Shown piece by piece: positions 33,705 to 43,338 of a DNA stretch of 64,000 bases. The notes under the pieces were generated by a model. The model searched no databases. It was not told the DNA's origin and worked only from the letters and a program-made list of their open reading frames with translations. Source of the DNA: Patiria pectinifera. Its lineage: Eukaryota > Echinodermata > Asteroidea > Valvatida > Asterinidae. How positions within the stretch are numbered: position 1 is the first letter of the stretch; every line of letters starts with the position of its first letter. The translations under genes and the position numbers were made by a program. The stretch spans positions 25,597,430 through 25,661,429 of the forward strand of contig CM057129.1 of assembly GCA_029964075.1 (NCBI GenBank), read 5' to 3'.

Positions 33705-36700
33705 CCTTCACCGACGTTTTTTATGTTTATGCGGTACCCGCTGCTATGTACATCAGATTCGAACCGGCCAACCGATCCCGTTAGCTCGGTGGTCGAGTGG
33801 TAAGACATCTGCACTAGAAAGCAGGAGGTCGTGGGTTCGAGTCCCACCCGAGTGATTTTTTCCAACTTTCACTCGGGAGGTAACACACTGAGTATACAGT
33901 GTTTAAAAAACGTCGGTGAAGGGCAAAAAACCTAATTTGATTTAAGTCACTATTTATATCAGATTTGAACCAGGTAGCTGATCCAGCAAGCTTGGTTGAT
34001 TGGTAAGGCATCTGCACTAGTTAGGAGGTCATGGGGACAAGTCCCACCCGAGTAAGACCTCGGACAACATTGAGAACCCTGTGTTTATGAAATTTCAGTG
34101 GTGAAGGGCAAAACCCAATATTTAACTTTATATAACTGACATACAGATCCTTGCCATTTGATTGATGGAACTCACATCACGTGACATTCTTTATTGCTCC
34201 CATTCACGTCAGGGCTCAGAAAGTCCCATTCGCCCGTGGTGAATGGGATTTACTATTCAACAGTTAGGATCATCTTTGTTCCATGACACGGTATTTGTGG
34301 GCAAATGCATGCTGGTGTGCGCGTTCAGCGTTGCTCATAGTGCGTATTGTTCCAAAGAGCCAGTGCTACAGAGTTCATTTTAAACATTTTCGTGAAGGGG
34401 TGGTTTGGAAGAGAGAAATACATTTTCCACTAATTTTGTATTGAATAAAAGTTCCAATGTATCAAATGACAAGGATCTATATGTCAGTTATATAAAAAAA
34501 AATATTGAGTGGCTTGAAATTGTGAAATGGGAGGAATATTATCGCTCGGTAAAATCTGGACTTTTCCAGTTCACTCGGCTCTGCCTCGTGAAAAAGAAAC
34601 GTCCAGATTTTACCTCGCAATAATATTCCTCCCATTCCACCCTGAGCCACTCAATACTTGTAAACTAAAGTTGATCAAGTACTTTATATCATGTCGTCTT
34701 TTCCTTGCAGGTGTATTCAGACTGCCTGGCGCAGTCCATATTCGCTGGTTATTGGGAAGCATTCATTGATTCACACAAGACGTTTGATGCAAATTTCAAG
34801 CAGAAAGTCGCAACAATGTGCAGTGAATGGGTGGCAGGTAAAACCACTTTTCTTATCTAAGTTTGTTTTACTTTTTTTTTTCCATGGTGACCATCTCAAG
34901 ACTTTTTGAAAGCAAAAGTTGTAAACAAATTGCTTCAAATTGTTTCATGCAGGACATGTTTAACACTTGTTGACTGCTGTGATGTGTGATATGACATGGC
35001 TTCTGTTTTTTTTACACCAAATGGGCACTTGGACCCAAGGCTAAGATTAGCATGTCTGGTAATGGGCTCCGTATGTAAACTAGAGAGGGCACTTTTTGAC
35101 CATTTTTGAAAGCTCCAGTGGGGGACACACTGCATCTTGCGCGTACTAGTTCATGCGCGTACTAGTTCATGCACGTACGGCAAGAAGTATGCATGTCTAT
35201 TTTTATTCTGAATGCACATAAAGCCAGCGTCTTTGCTTGAGCATCAGGCGTCGTCAGCAATGCTTCTGAATGTCTCTCCCAGTGGTCTCCCCCAACTCTC
35301 CATTTACTGTTGAGGGGTTCTTGTGCACGGAGCCCATATTTACTGCTCAAGGGATTATTTTAAAGATTCAAGGTTTGCATGTTTATTTGGATTCTTGTCC
35401 CTGTTGTAGGTATCAAGCCCGGGCCAGATGCTTGGAGTCATTGGGATGTCAAGCGACTTCAACCGAAGAGCATGAACAAAGAGAAGGAGGAAGATAAGAA
35501 GAAAGTAGTGCTGATGAAAGAGGGAAAGATCAACAAAGAAGGTGAGGACTAAATCAGGAAATATATAGAGGTTGTACCGTGTAAGGCGTCAACCCTACTC
35601 CCCACTCCACACCACCCCAACACCACCCCTGGCAGAAGAAAGTGGTAGAAGAAAAAAGAAAAAGAAAGTAGTGCTTATGAAAGAGGGAAAGATCAACAAA
35701 GATGGCGAGGACTAAATCAGGAAATACATAGAATACCGTTTAAGGTGTCAACCCTACTCCCCACTCCACACCTCCCCAACACAACCCCTGGCAGAAGAAA
35801 GTGGGAAAAGAAAAAAGAAAAAGAAAGTAGTTCTGATGAAAGAGGGAAAGATCAACAAAGAAGGTGAGGACTAGGTCAGCCTGGTATACAGAGAATAGAC
35901 AGGTGTAGCCTCCTGCCCACTCCAACCCCACCCAAACCCACCCCACCCCACCCCACCCCTGGCAGAGGGAAGAAGAAAAAAAGTAGTGCTGATAAAAAAA
36001 GGACAGATCAACAAAGAATTAAAGAACAGGGAATTCTTAGCAGGTTGACAGGTGTAGATACACCAGATCAGATGTCACATGATCAGTGTTTTAGACGAGT
36101 CCATCATAAGTCCATCACAAGTCTATCGCTAGTCAATCATTCTCAAGTCAATTTGTGCACAAGCTACTGGGATGATCTGTGAGAAAGGCATTGCTTTGTT
36201 GTTCATTCCCTGACACTTATTGAGTATTGCTGCCACAGTTGGGATGGAGCTTCTGCCTGTCACTGACAGTTGGGGTGGAGTTGGGCTCGTCATTACAGCC
36301 TCTTCCCCACCGTAGGTCTGTTGCCACCCTCTGTCTGTTGTACAGATATTTTCATGGTCATAGCTCCACTAGTATGTCCAACCTGGTTCCTCCAATCAGA
36401 GTGTTTGAGAGAGAAACTCGGCTTTTTACCTGTTCTCATCCATACACTGTTGCAGTACCTAGATACAGAACTAAAGGATATTCCAAAAGGTTTTTCCCGG
36501 ATCTTTCTCTGGGAGCCCACATGGGGCACTGCCTCACGTGGGAGAAGAAATCTCTCCTTCGTGGACATGCTGAAACGGAACACCAGCTTGACCACTGCTG
36601 AGGAGCTGCACTCTTGCATGCTGGACTGGGACATCTGGACCGAGATCATCAGGAGGGCTCGAGCTGCCAAAGGGCCTCGACTTGATTAATTGAAAAGCTT

Positions 36701-39700
36701 TTTTTTCCCATGTGCTGCATCTGTTTGGAATTCCTTGCCTGGTGCTTGTTTCCCTCCAACCTATGATCTGTCCTGTTTCAAGAGGAATGATAATTCCTAA
36801 CTTCAGGTTTCTTGAGTACTCTTTTTATTTCTCATGTACCATGAGTAGCTTTTTTCTTGTTCAGGGCACGTATGCACACAAAAAATTGTGAATTGCTTGT
36901 GATTTATGAGACCAGATATGTGATGTTCAACACAGTCCACAATTTCAGTCACTAGTCACATATTTTTTTTATTCTTATAGCTGATTTCTCTGTCAGCGTT
37001 GATGTTCCTGATGATGATGAGCTAGTGTCCGAGGGGACCAACATGGCTGGCCTATCTCGTGAAGTCACCCTGATGACCAATAAGAGTCTTCGATTCCAGC
37101 CGACAACCGCTGGCATGACCGGCGCCCCGTCAGGCTTGATGAACACGACCAGGATGGTGCTACCACCTGTACCGCCAATGCAAGAAGAGGTTAGAGATGT
37201 TGTTATATTTAGAGAAATTTGTGCATTTATGAATTTCTGAAAAATTCCATCTTCTTTCATTAACTGTGATACTTTTTCAATACTGAAATGAATCATTCAA
37301 GTTTAAAGGTAGAGTAGATCATTTGTCATTTGTGCATTTTCCTAGTTTGAAGCAACAAAAGTGCTCAAAATCTAAAGACGGGTGCTTAACAATAAAACCT
37401 GATGAAGTTTTAGGTCTGTGAATGCTGTAAATTCCAAGAAAACAATATTCTAGAATCTCGATTTAATTCAAAAGTTGCCAAGTCATATTTTGCCGGTTGT
37501 AGCTACGCGATGTCACACACTGAACCGACGAATGATAGTAACTGCGCATGCATGTGGGTAGTGTCAAGGCATGCGCGCGCACCCATTCACAGATTTGCCC
37601 AATAAAAAAACAACTACCAATGGAAATTTCCAAAAATGCATCGTTTGACTCATCTTTGGAAATGACCTTCTTTTATTGTTTTCTTCAAAATGGCAGCGTG
37701 CCAAAAGGAATAATTTTTATGGGAGTTTAGTGCCATTATTATCTTTAAACCAAGTAACCTTTTTAATAGTAATTTGGTCAGTAACTGTTTGGATAGCTGC
37801 AAATGATCTTCACTGCCTTTGACTTTGATAAGTGAATTTGAATCAGTCAAGCACAATGATTAACAACAGTTTCAGCTTTGCATTCCAGAGGCAGGCTGAA
37901 TCGAGATGTTTGACTTAAATAGATTTTTGTTTTACACTGGCGAGATGTATGTATTACTTTCCATTGACTGGATACTGGAGTTGTTCTGAACGACTGCAAT
38001 GGGGGAACTTTCAACAAATTACACTTGTGGTTGGATTATGTAGCTACAGGCGTCATTCCTACACAAGAACAAATATCCACTTCTAGGTTATTGGACTTTC
38101 CGAACTAGTTAGCAAAATTTAAAACCAACACCACTGTCGTGGATAGAGGGCAGGGTTTTGATTTTTTTTTAGGGAAATTTTTTGGGTAAAATGATGATGA
38201 AGACGACAAAATGCAACACGAAAAAAAAGATAAAAAGATGGCGATCACCGCGACGCACCGTGAATGCATAAAACCATTTTGATTTGCATGGCATCAATTG
38301 TAATATGCATAAGAAAATCACATTTTCTACCAAAAGATATTCTCTTGAAAATACCAAAAAATATGGTTATTAGAATTAAGAGAAGTCTGTTTTGGGTTGC
38401 AGAAGTTATTTTGGAATGATAAAAAAACATGTGATGTTTCTGTGAATATTCTACTTATAACACGACTTACAGGTTTCATACAATTTATCTCCTTGTGCAG
38501 TCTCATCCGATGGGTCCGGGACCAGACTTTGAGAGAATACTGTTTAACATCCAGGGCCGTAGTCCACTTATCGCCCATTATCTCTACATGAAGGATCTGG
38601 CTGGCAATGAACACATCGGACGTAATGTCCGCAGGACGGAGGTCGCCAAAATGCCATATCCTTGGAATTTTTTTTTTTCAATAGTTTATTTTTGTTGATA
38701 ACTATTCTAGGCAAGGGTTGGTAGATTCCTTTTTTATTTTCCATTCTACAAAAAAATATACTGTTTAGAATAGAGTTATAACACTTCAAAATAAAAAAGA
38801 CAACGTAACAAATCTGTTTGTAAATGGGATGAGTGCTGCATATAACAGATGACAGATAACAACATTTTTAGATGAAAATATCTGACTTAACATGTAAAAA
38901 GTCATCAACTTTTTTAAATGAAAAAGGAGAGTGTCTTTATCATTGATAAAGAGAGTGAAAAATGTAACCAAAAATGAGTCGGAAGCCGCAAAACTACTTT
39001 TGAGTAATACAGACCCATAAACAAATCTGGTACAATATATATGAATTGGAACTGTCAATGTTTTCACCTACATAAATGTCTGCATTCATCAGGATGTCAA
39101 ATTACGCGATATATACCAAAGAAGTGCCAAGTTTGCTCTTTCTCGTGCATAAAAAAACTACAATGGGACAAACTGTCCTTAAGACTAAATTCACAAATGT
39201 GATAGGATCTGAAAGAACACTGGAAAAAAAGTACATTGCTATCACAAATTCTCACTTTTTAAGATATTTTTGCAAGATTTTTACCCAAAGAAGCAACTTT
39301 GATTGATTTCCTTAACCTTGGAGTTACTCCCCCAGCTCTGACCTATCGTGAAGTCATCAAAGACACACAGCGAATGAAGAAATCACTCAATGCAGAATAT
39401 CAAAAGTGAGTACATGTCAGAGGAAAGATATAGTAAAGGTAAGTAAAGTCTGTCCCGAGCCCATGTGGCTCATCAGGCCGGTGTTTCTGTTCCCCCTTGA
39501 TGGGATGCCAGTCCATCGCAGGTTACTCCCCAGCTAATGCCGGTACCCATTTATACTCCTGGGTGGGGAGAGGCAAGTGGGGGTGAAGTGGCTAGCCCAA
39601 GGACACAACATGTGGCCAGCAGCTGGATTCTAACCCCTGAGCCTTCGATCAGAGTCAGGAACACTAACCACTAGACCATGCCCCCAAGGAAAGATGTAGG

Positions 39701-42700
39701 CTATGAGTAATCACGGTGTGTGGGTGATATAGGGACCATTGCAAGCTGTACTCGGGTATATTTCTTATCAAGTTCATTATCACTGGTCCCCCTAAGTCCT
39801 GCACCTATCCTGGATGTGTAGATTGGTGCTCAAAGTATTCTGGAAGTCATAAAGTGTTAATTTATCACATTGAACAATTTCTGGTTTATAAGAAATGTGC
39901 TATTATAAGGGATGCATATTGTTAGGAGTGTAGTAATAGAGACCATTGCAAGTCCTTACAAGTCAAACACTGGTCATGATCACGCGTCATCCTGCCTTAG
40001 TCAAGTTCATTATCACTGTTCAAATGGACAATGACAAAGGCATTCCTTTGTCATTGTTCATCTCCTGTTGCCTAGTTACTTCCAATCGGACTTGTGAATT
40101 GACTTGTAATTTGCTTGTTACCAGACACAAGTGAATCAAATTGTGATAAAAATTGACTCGAACTTTGTTTAGAAATCCCTCTTGATAAGAACTGTGCTCT
40201 TGCAAGGGGATCATGAGGAATGCAATTGATTATTTTTGATGATCTGACGATGACACCTTTTTGTTTTAATTCTAGGATCAAAGAGGAGCTAGCGCGTGAG
40301 ATGGCGGCCATTGAGAAGCAGAAGAGAGAACAGACGCGGGAGATTGAGCAGCTGAAACAGAAGATATTACTCCGCAATGTGGACGTCAAGATACTCAGTG
40401 AAAAGATCTTAGATATGAGGGTGAGTTGAATGAAAAAGTGAGGGCTCAAGATATTCATTTCATTCAGTTTGAGAAGAAAAAACTTGGGAACATGTTTTTA
40501 TTCAGCGGGAAAGTACATTAACTAAATTCCAAGATATGAGACTCACATTACCCACACTATTTACACATTTCAATATTTGAAAATGTTTCTTTACATCAGC
40601 TATATACGCTTGTCATCTGAAGATTTTTAATGTTTAAATCGAAACTGTTCTGTTTTTATTAGGCCCAAAAAAAAGTCTTATCACATGCAATTTTTTTTCT
40701 CCAAATCATCGTGCCCTGTTCAAATGAACCTGATTATTTGCTATTACTTAATATTTTAATGTTAATTTTATTTTCTTCCTTGTTACGCTCAATTTTGGCC
40801 AATTAAGGGCAAGGATGGAATCATGACATTACTAAAGGAAGCAGCTGGATATGAGGTTTGATGACTCCGTCAAATCATCAATCTTAACAGGCACGGTTCT
40901 AAAGGGGGCTACTAGGGCCATAGTCCACACAAAGTGAAAGTTAGCGTTGATGTATCCGACAGGATATTTTGCTGACTTAACCAACGGAGATGAGATGAGA
41001 TAGTCCCAACCACCCTAATTTTTAAATTGGGTTTTGCTCATAACAGTTGGTTGCCGAAACTGCTGCCACATCAGACTCGAACCGGCCAGCCGACCCTGGC
41101 AATCTCGGTAGTCGAGTGGCAAGACATCTGCACTATAAGCAGGAGGTTGTGGGTTCAAGTTTCATCGGCGTAAGCTTAGGGATTTTTTCTCGCAATCACT
41201 CGGTACAACACTGAGTATACAGTGTTTATAAAAATACATTGGCAAAGGGCAAAACCCAGTATAAAGTTTACATCTTTCCGACACAAACTTCATCTCCTAA
41301 AGAACACTCTAAATTTGTCCTAAAAAAAGAAAAGAATTAAAAAGCATGTTTAAAACGTTTCCTTAAAATGCAATGACGTTATCCTAAATCACATTTTGAA
41401 AATAGATAACTTTTAAAAATATACATTTTTAAACTTTAGAACTGTGCCTGTTTCCCCCCCCCCACAACATCCTTAATCCAATCCTACATCTATACTAACT
41501 GAACAATGTTTTTTAGTGCATTTTGGCAGTACGCATTTTGGGTTTGCAGTTTTTTGCCAGCAGGGGCCAGTATGGGGGCTTCATCACCAAGTCATGCATG
41601 GGCAGCATATGATTGAATGCCATACTGCTGTCATCAAAACTGGTCTTTGCTATAATTATTTCATTGAAGAATGTAGCGATTGTCTGAATTCTAAATGATG
41701 TGTCGTAGGATTCCTGATTCCCCAAATGTTATCATATCACATAGCAGGGTTGTCGTGTTGTGATACATTTGGCAATGGATAAGCGGATTCTTTGTTATAA
41801 AAATGCATGAAGGGTATGAGCGTCTGTCGAGGGTAAAAGGGGAGAGATGCGGGGTGGAGGGAAACGAAGGAATGGGAAATATCAGCCACATTCTCCTTCA
41901 AGTATGAAGATGCTTATAAAACAAGAGTGGTGCTCGAGCTTGGTGGTGTGGTAGATATGTTCAGTTGATGTAGCTATGTTAAAGATATAGGCCATCATTT
42001 GAAATTTGTGCATTTTGTTCGTTTGAAGCAACAAAAGTGTTCAAAATCTAATGAAGGATACTGAACAACTAACCTGAAGCAGTTTCAGCTCAGCTTCAGC
42101 TGTATATTCCGAGAAACACAGCATTCTAGGATCTCAATTTCAAATCAAAAGTTGCTGAATCATGTTTTGAATTGGGCCTGAATTCAGCATCTGAGACACG
42201 TTCTCACTGAGCCGATTGCAGCTATACGCGATGTCGCGCACTGATCCGACGAATTATAGCAACCGCGTGTGCGTTGTGCCAATGCTTGCGCGCGCTTCGC
42301 CGAATAACAAAACGAACTACTAATTTAAATTTTCCAATGGAAAGGCCTTCTTTGGTTGATTACTTCAAAATGACAGCTTGCCAGAAAGAATAATTTCACA
42401 GGGAGTTTAGTCCACTTACTATCTTTCAACCAAGCATGTTTTTAAACAATAATTATGCCAGTTACTTTTCGGATGGCTGCAAATGATGGACTATAGCTTT
42501 AATGCTTTGCCAACTAATATCTAGCAGGATATGCAAGATTGCATGTGCTAATTACCCAGCATATGGAGTGTACTTTATCCATGTTATATTCAAACCTGTA
42601 CATGTAGGTGATTTTTTTAAAGCAAAACTGTAAACATTGTAGATTTGTGAAGAAACTGTGTGATCAATTTTTAGCTAACTCGTGTGAGTAGATAAGTAGA

Positions 42701-43338
42701 ATATTAACATGTATGCCAGCTAACAAAAGGCAATGAGCATGATGACATCATTAGTACATGCACTCTTGCTTGGAAGCTTTGTCCTAATATGTAATCCTAT
42801 GTGATAGTATTTGTCCTGTAGAAATCAGAATTGGGGCAGTTTAGCAAAAAAACGTGTCCTAAAGCAACAAACAAGTTTTTAAAAGACTCTTTTACAAAAT
42901 TTGTCAATTCCAAATATAAGTTGTACCTTGTGCAGTTTTGTTGATGCAAATTAATTGGCATAATTATTCAAAAGAAAATGCAGCCATTTTCAGTTTGACA
43001 TTCACTGCTAAGATGAAATTATTTACAGTCTTCTATGGGGGAAACAATGCCATAAACAGAAAATCACTGGTTAAAAACGTGGTGTTTTTTTTTCCTTTGA
43101 GAAAGGTCTAGCTTAAGACCGATACATTAGGCCAGCTAATTTTGTTGTCGTTTTTTCCTGTAAGGCGCACGGCATTCCAAATGGATTGGGCTTATTATCT
43201 GTTTAAAGATGCCTCCAGGTGGAGGTTCTCATCTCTTATTTCAATTCTTTTTCCCACCAACAGGAAAGACAAGTTTTGCCAAACAAGAGGACTGGTAGTG
43301 GCTACAGCTCATCAGATGAAGATGACGACGATAAGTGA
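24880..43338 (+). CDS. FAM227B: FAM227B-like FWWh-domain protein, 14 exons, 542 aa
   Basis: Exons: 24880-25008, 26309-26417, 31030-31142, 32232-32336, 32768-32866, 33243-33347, 34711-34837, 35410-35541, 36981-37189, 38501-38655, 39328-39405, 40276-40420, 40808-40855, 43264-43338. All phases join and the total is 1629 bp. Exon 5 holds the family signature (FSKFW, LFLSEASVAVMQ, then FWWFF at about 176-180). Exon 8 ends lysine-rich. Exon 10 has GRSPLIAHYL. Exons 11-13 form a charged coiled coil (EELAREMAAIEKQKREQ). The last exon ends SSSDEDDDDK. The family's molecular role is unknown. Synteny with GALK2 favours the B paralogue. Oddities: a U12 AT-AC intron after exon 10 and tandem copies of the exon-8 end. 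The small exon at 40808 is the least certain. Confidence 0.85.
26076..26250. mobile_element. pogo/Tc1-mariner-like MITE in FAM227B intron 1
   Basis: Ends CAGTGAAATCTTGATAAGTC and its inverted near-copy, flanked by TA on both sides (26074-26075, 26251-26252). 175 bp, non-coding. The CAGT start and TA duplication fit pogo-type elements. Confidence 0.75.
26690..27171. mobile_element. Foldback element in FAM227B intron 2
   Basis: Arms starting GGTGAGTAAAAAAAC (left) and inverted GGTAAGTAAAAAAAC (right) mirror each other through gaagttctgcatgtagcact and aaagcccaattcat. The centre is near 26920 (tttcagcaaaacgaaaac and its mirror). About 480 bp. No exact TSD seen. The open frames are arm translations. 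Confidence 0.65.
27178..27287. repeat. Small inverted repeat
   Basis: gttgctaatgaaaagtttcc and its mirror ggaaaattttcattagcaac surround gcccagacat-type sequence. It looks like a short foldback insertion next to the larger element at 26690-27171. Confidence 0.5.
27450..28000. mobile_element. 551-bp TIR element with 8-bp TSD
   Basis: Ends CTTCGCTCGTACCCCCCGCC and inverted TTTGCTCGTACCCCCCGCC; the arms continue through ctgcaaacaggacgctggga. Perfect TSD cgatggag at 27442-27449 and 28001-28008. Non-coding. Termini are not hAT-like despite the 8-bp TSD. Confidence 0.75.
28245..28400. repeat. Imperfect foldback with a perfect central hairpin
   Basis: The centre ttcaacgaggc-gaa-gcctcgttgaa (28306-28330) is a perfect hairpin; the flanks aatgaatgttt and aaacattcag, and gcaatggcgagaatatt and its mirror, extend it imperfectly. 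Likely a small MITE remnant. Confidence 0.5.
28886..29191. mobile_element. hAT-type MITE, CAAGGGCGGATCCAG family, copy 2
   Basis: Intact ends CAAGGGCGGATCCAG and inverted copy; perfect 8-bp TSD cattttat at 28878-28885 and 29192-29199. 306 bp in FAM227B intron 2. This copy fixes the family boundaries. Confidence 0.85.
29200..31029. other. Remaining part of FAM227B intron 2
   Basis: AT-rich. About 30175-30360 shares sequence, inverted, with 43855-44000 (aggtgatttccaacgatcag and caattgac). No extra exon could be placed: exon 2 (phase 1) joins exon 3 cleanly. Confidence 0.5.
31318..31480 (+). mobile_element. tRNA-like SINE/MITE family T, fragment
   Basis: Contains a B-box-like ggtcgtgggttcgagtccga, then cactgagtatacagtgttta and gaagggcaaaacccaat, which it shares with 33662-33944, 33960-34125 and 41026-41270. 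The 5' part is missing. Confidence 0.6.
32883..33088. mobile_element. hAT-type MITE 16 bp after the FAM227B exon 5 donor
   Basis: Ends TAGTGGCGGGAGAAAT and inverted TAGTGATGGGAATAAT; perfect 8-bp TSD attatatc at 32875-32882 and 33089-33096. 206 bp, interior with AAAATCCGATTTT and ATCCGGATAT motifs. The left TSD begins 8 bp after the exon boundary, so the insertion just spares the splice donor. Confidence 0.8.
33480..33612 (-). mobile_element. tRNA-derived SINE, family S, copy 1
   Basis: On the minus strand: GATAGCTCAGTTGGTAGAGC (A box), GAGTTCAAGGGTCC region (degenerate B box), then the family tail GTCAATTTCTTTGTTGA. The tail is shared with copies at 45473-45580 and 60195-60300. Confidence 0.6.
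33662..33944 (+). mobile_element. tRNA-Leu-like sequence inside inverted ends (family T, complete copy)
   Basis: Ends taaatcaaattagg and the mirror cctaatttgattta. Just inside, after a long T run, are ccttcaccgacgttttt and its mirror. Residues 33784-33855 fold as a tRNA: D stem GTC/GAC, anticodon stem CTGC/GCAG with TAG in the loop, and a perfect T arm GTGGG-TTCGAGT-CCCAC. There is only a partial acceptor stem and no long variable arm, so it is not a working tRNA-Leu. This is an unusual mix of SINE-like core and transposon-like TIRs. Confidence 0.65.
33960..34125 (+). mobile_element. tRNA-like family T, degraded copy
   Basis: Shares gcatctgcactag, aggaggtcatgg, agtcccacccgagt and the end gtgaagggcaaaacccaat with the complete copy just upstream. 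The left inverted end is not recognisable. Confidence 0.6.
34131..34494. mobile_element. MITE with TATAACTGACATA ends
   Basis: Ends tataactgacatacagatcc and the inverted copy ggatctatatgtcagttata, continuing through ttgccatttgat. 364 bp in FAM227B intron 6, non-coding. TA could be the target duplication. Confidence 0.6.
34503..34663. mobile_element. Short palindromic MITE close to FAM227B exon 7
   Basis: Arms attgagtggct, aatgggaggaatattat and cgtaaaatctggac-type sequence mirror each other around 34580. It ends about 48 bp before the exon 7 acceptor. Confidence 0.6.
35060..35350. repeat. Dispersed repeat, copy 1
   Basis: Shares gagagggc, gcgtactagttcatgcg-like units, gagcatcaggcgtcgt, tctctcccagtggtctcccc and ttgtgcacggagcccata with 48540-48800. 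The two copies are in the same orientation but in introns of oppositely oriented genes. Function unknown. Confidence 0.65.
35636..35704 (+). other. Tandem copy 2 of the FAM227B exon-8 end (potential cassette exon)
   Basis: After a C-rich tract and cag acceptor there are 69 bp, phase 1-1, that would encode EESGRRKKKKKVVLMKEGKI plus NKD. It repeats the last residues of exon 8. The donor is G|GCGAGG, a rare GC-type site. Its symmetric phase means inclusion would keep the frame. Confidence 0.6.
35795..35863 (+). other. Tandem copy 3 of the FAM227B exon-8 end (potential cassette exon)
   Basis: 69 bp after ctggcag, phase 1-1, with an intact G|GTGAGG donor identical to that of exon 8. It encodes EESGKRKKKKKVVLMKEGKI plus NKE. 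This is the copy most likely to be spliced. Confidence 0.65.
35966..36030 (+). pseudogene. Tandem copy 4 of the FAM227B exon-8 end (decayed)
   Basis: The acceptor ctggcag is present and the lysine-rich coding remains, but the donor region reads gaattaaag instead of gaaggtgag, so it cannot be spliced as a cassette. Spacing to copy 3 is 171 bp against 159 bp between copies 2 and 3. Confidence 0.6.
36461..36689 (+). pseudogene. Non-LTR retrotransposon fragment (C-terminal end of an ORF2-like protein)
   Basis: An open stretch with ELKDIPKGFSRIFLWEP, SRGRRNLSFVDMLKRNT and ELHSCMLDWDIWTEIIRRAR has the RGR-x-YVDML...EL-x-x-xMxDRxxW layout found after the reverse transcriptase in many LINEs. There is no RT domain upstream. 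It lies in FAM227B intron 8 and is a dead 3' fragment. Confidence 0.7.
37305..37820. mobile_element. MITE family M, copy 1 (FAM227B intron 9)
   Basis: Ends AAAGGTAGAGTAGATCATTTG and inverted AAAGGCAGTGAAGATCATTT. The body (tttgaagcaacaaaagtg, gatgtc, gcgcgcgc, ggaataatttt) matches copy 2 at 41983-42498. The target duplication is degraded. Confidence 0.65.
38656..39327 (+). other. U12-type AT-AC intron of FAM227B
   Basis: The exon ends ...AAAATGCC and the intron starts ATATCCTT, matching the minor-spliceosome 5' splice consensus at all eight positions. TTCCTTAAC at 39308-39316 is the canonical U12 branch site, about 12 nt before the terminal AC at 39326-39327. No usable GT donor in the right phase is present. 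Joining CC to T restores proline and an open frame into PPALTYREV, and makes the whole CDS a multiple of three. Confidence 0.85.
39433..39686 (-). mobile_element. Full-length tRNA-derived SINE with target duplication
   Basis: On the minus strand it begins GCATGGTCTAGTGGTTAGTG (tRNA-like A box) and has GGGTTAGAATCCAG (B box). It then has tgttgtgtccttgggctagc and ggtacccatttatactcc (mirror) before the 3' end. TSD aggaaagatata (39421-39432) versus aggaaagatgta (39687-39698), 11 of 12 bases, fits LINE-mediated insertion. It lies 27 bp after the exon 11 donor. Confidence 0.75.
41026..41270 (+). mobile_element. tRNA-like family T, copy in FAM227B intron 13
   Basis: Ends attgggttttgctc and the mirror gggcaaaacccagt. 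The body has gactcgaaccggccagcc, gtcgagtggcaagacatctg, gaggttgtgggttcaag and actgagtatacagtgtttat. It confirms that the inverted ends belong to the family and are not a chance feature of the 33662 copy. Confidence 0.65.
41983..42498. mobile_element. MITE family M, copy 2 (TTAA or TA target)
   Basis: Ends AGATATAGGCCATCATTTG and inverted AGCTATAGTCCATCATTTG, with TTAA at 41979-41982 and 42499-42502. The TTAA duplication would suit a piggyBac-type MITE; a TA duplication with two more TIR bases is equally possible. Homologous to 37305-37820. Confidence 0.65.
42499..43263. other. 3' part of FAM227B intron 13
   Basis: No element ends or coding seen. It ends in a pyrimidine-rich tract and the acceptor ccaacag before the last exon. 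Confidence 0.5.

Noticed and set aside
33784-33855. Functional tRNA-Leu (TAG)
   Set aside because: Acceptor stem is incomplete, the long variable arm of tRNA-Leu is missing, and related sequences recur as parts of a repeat family.
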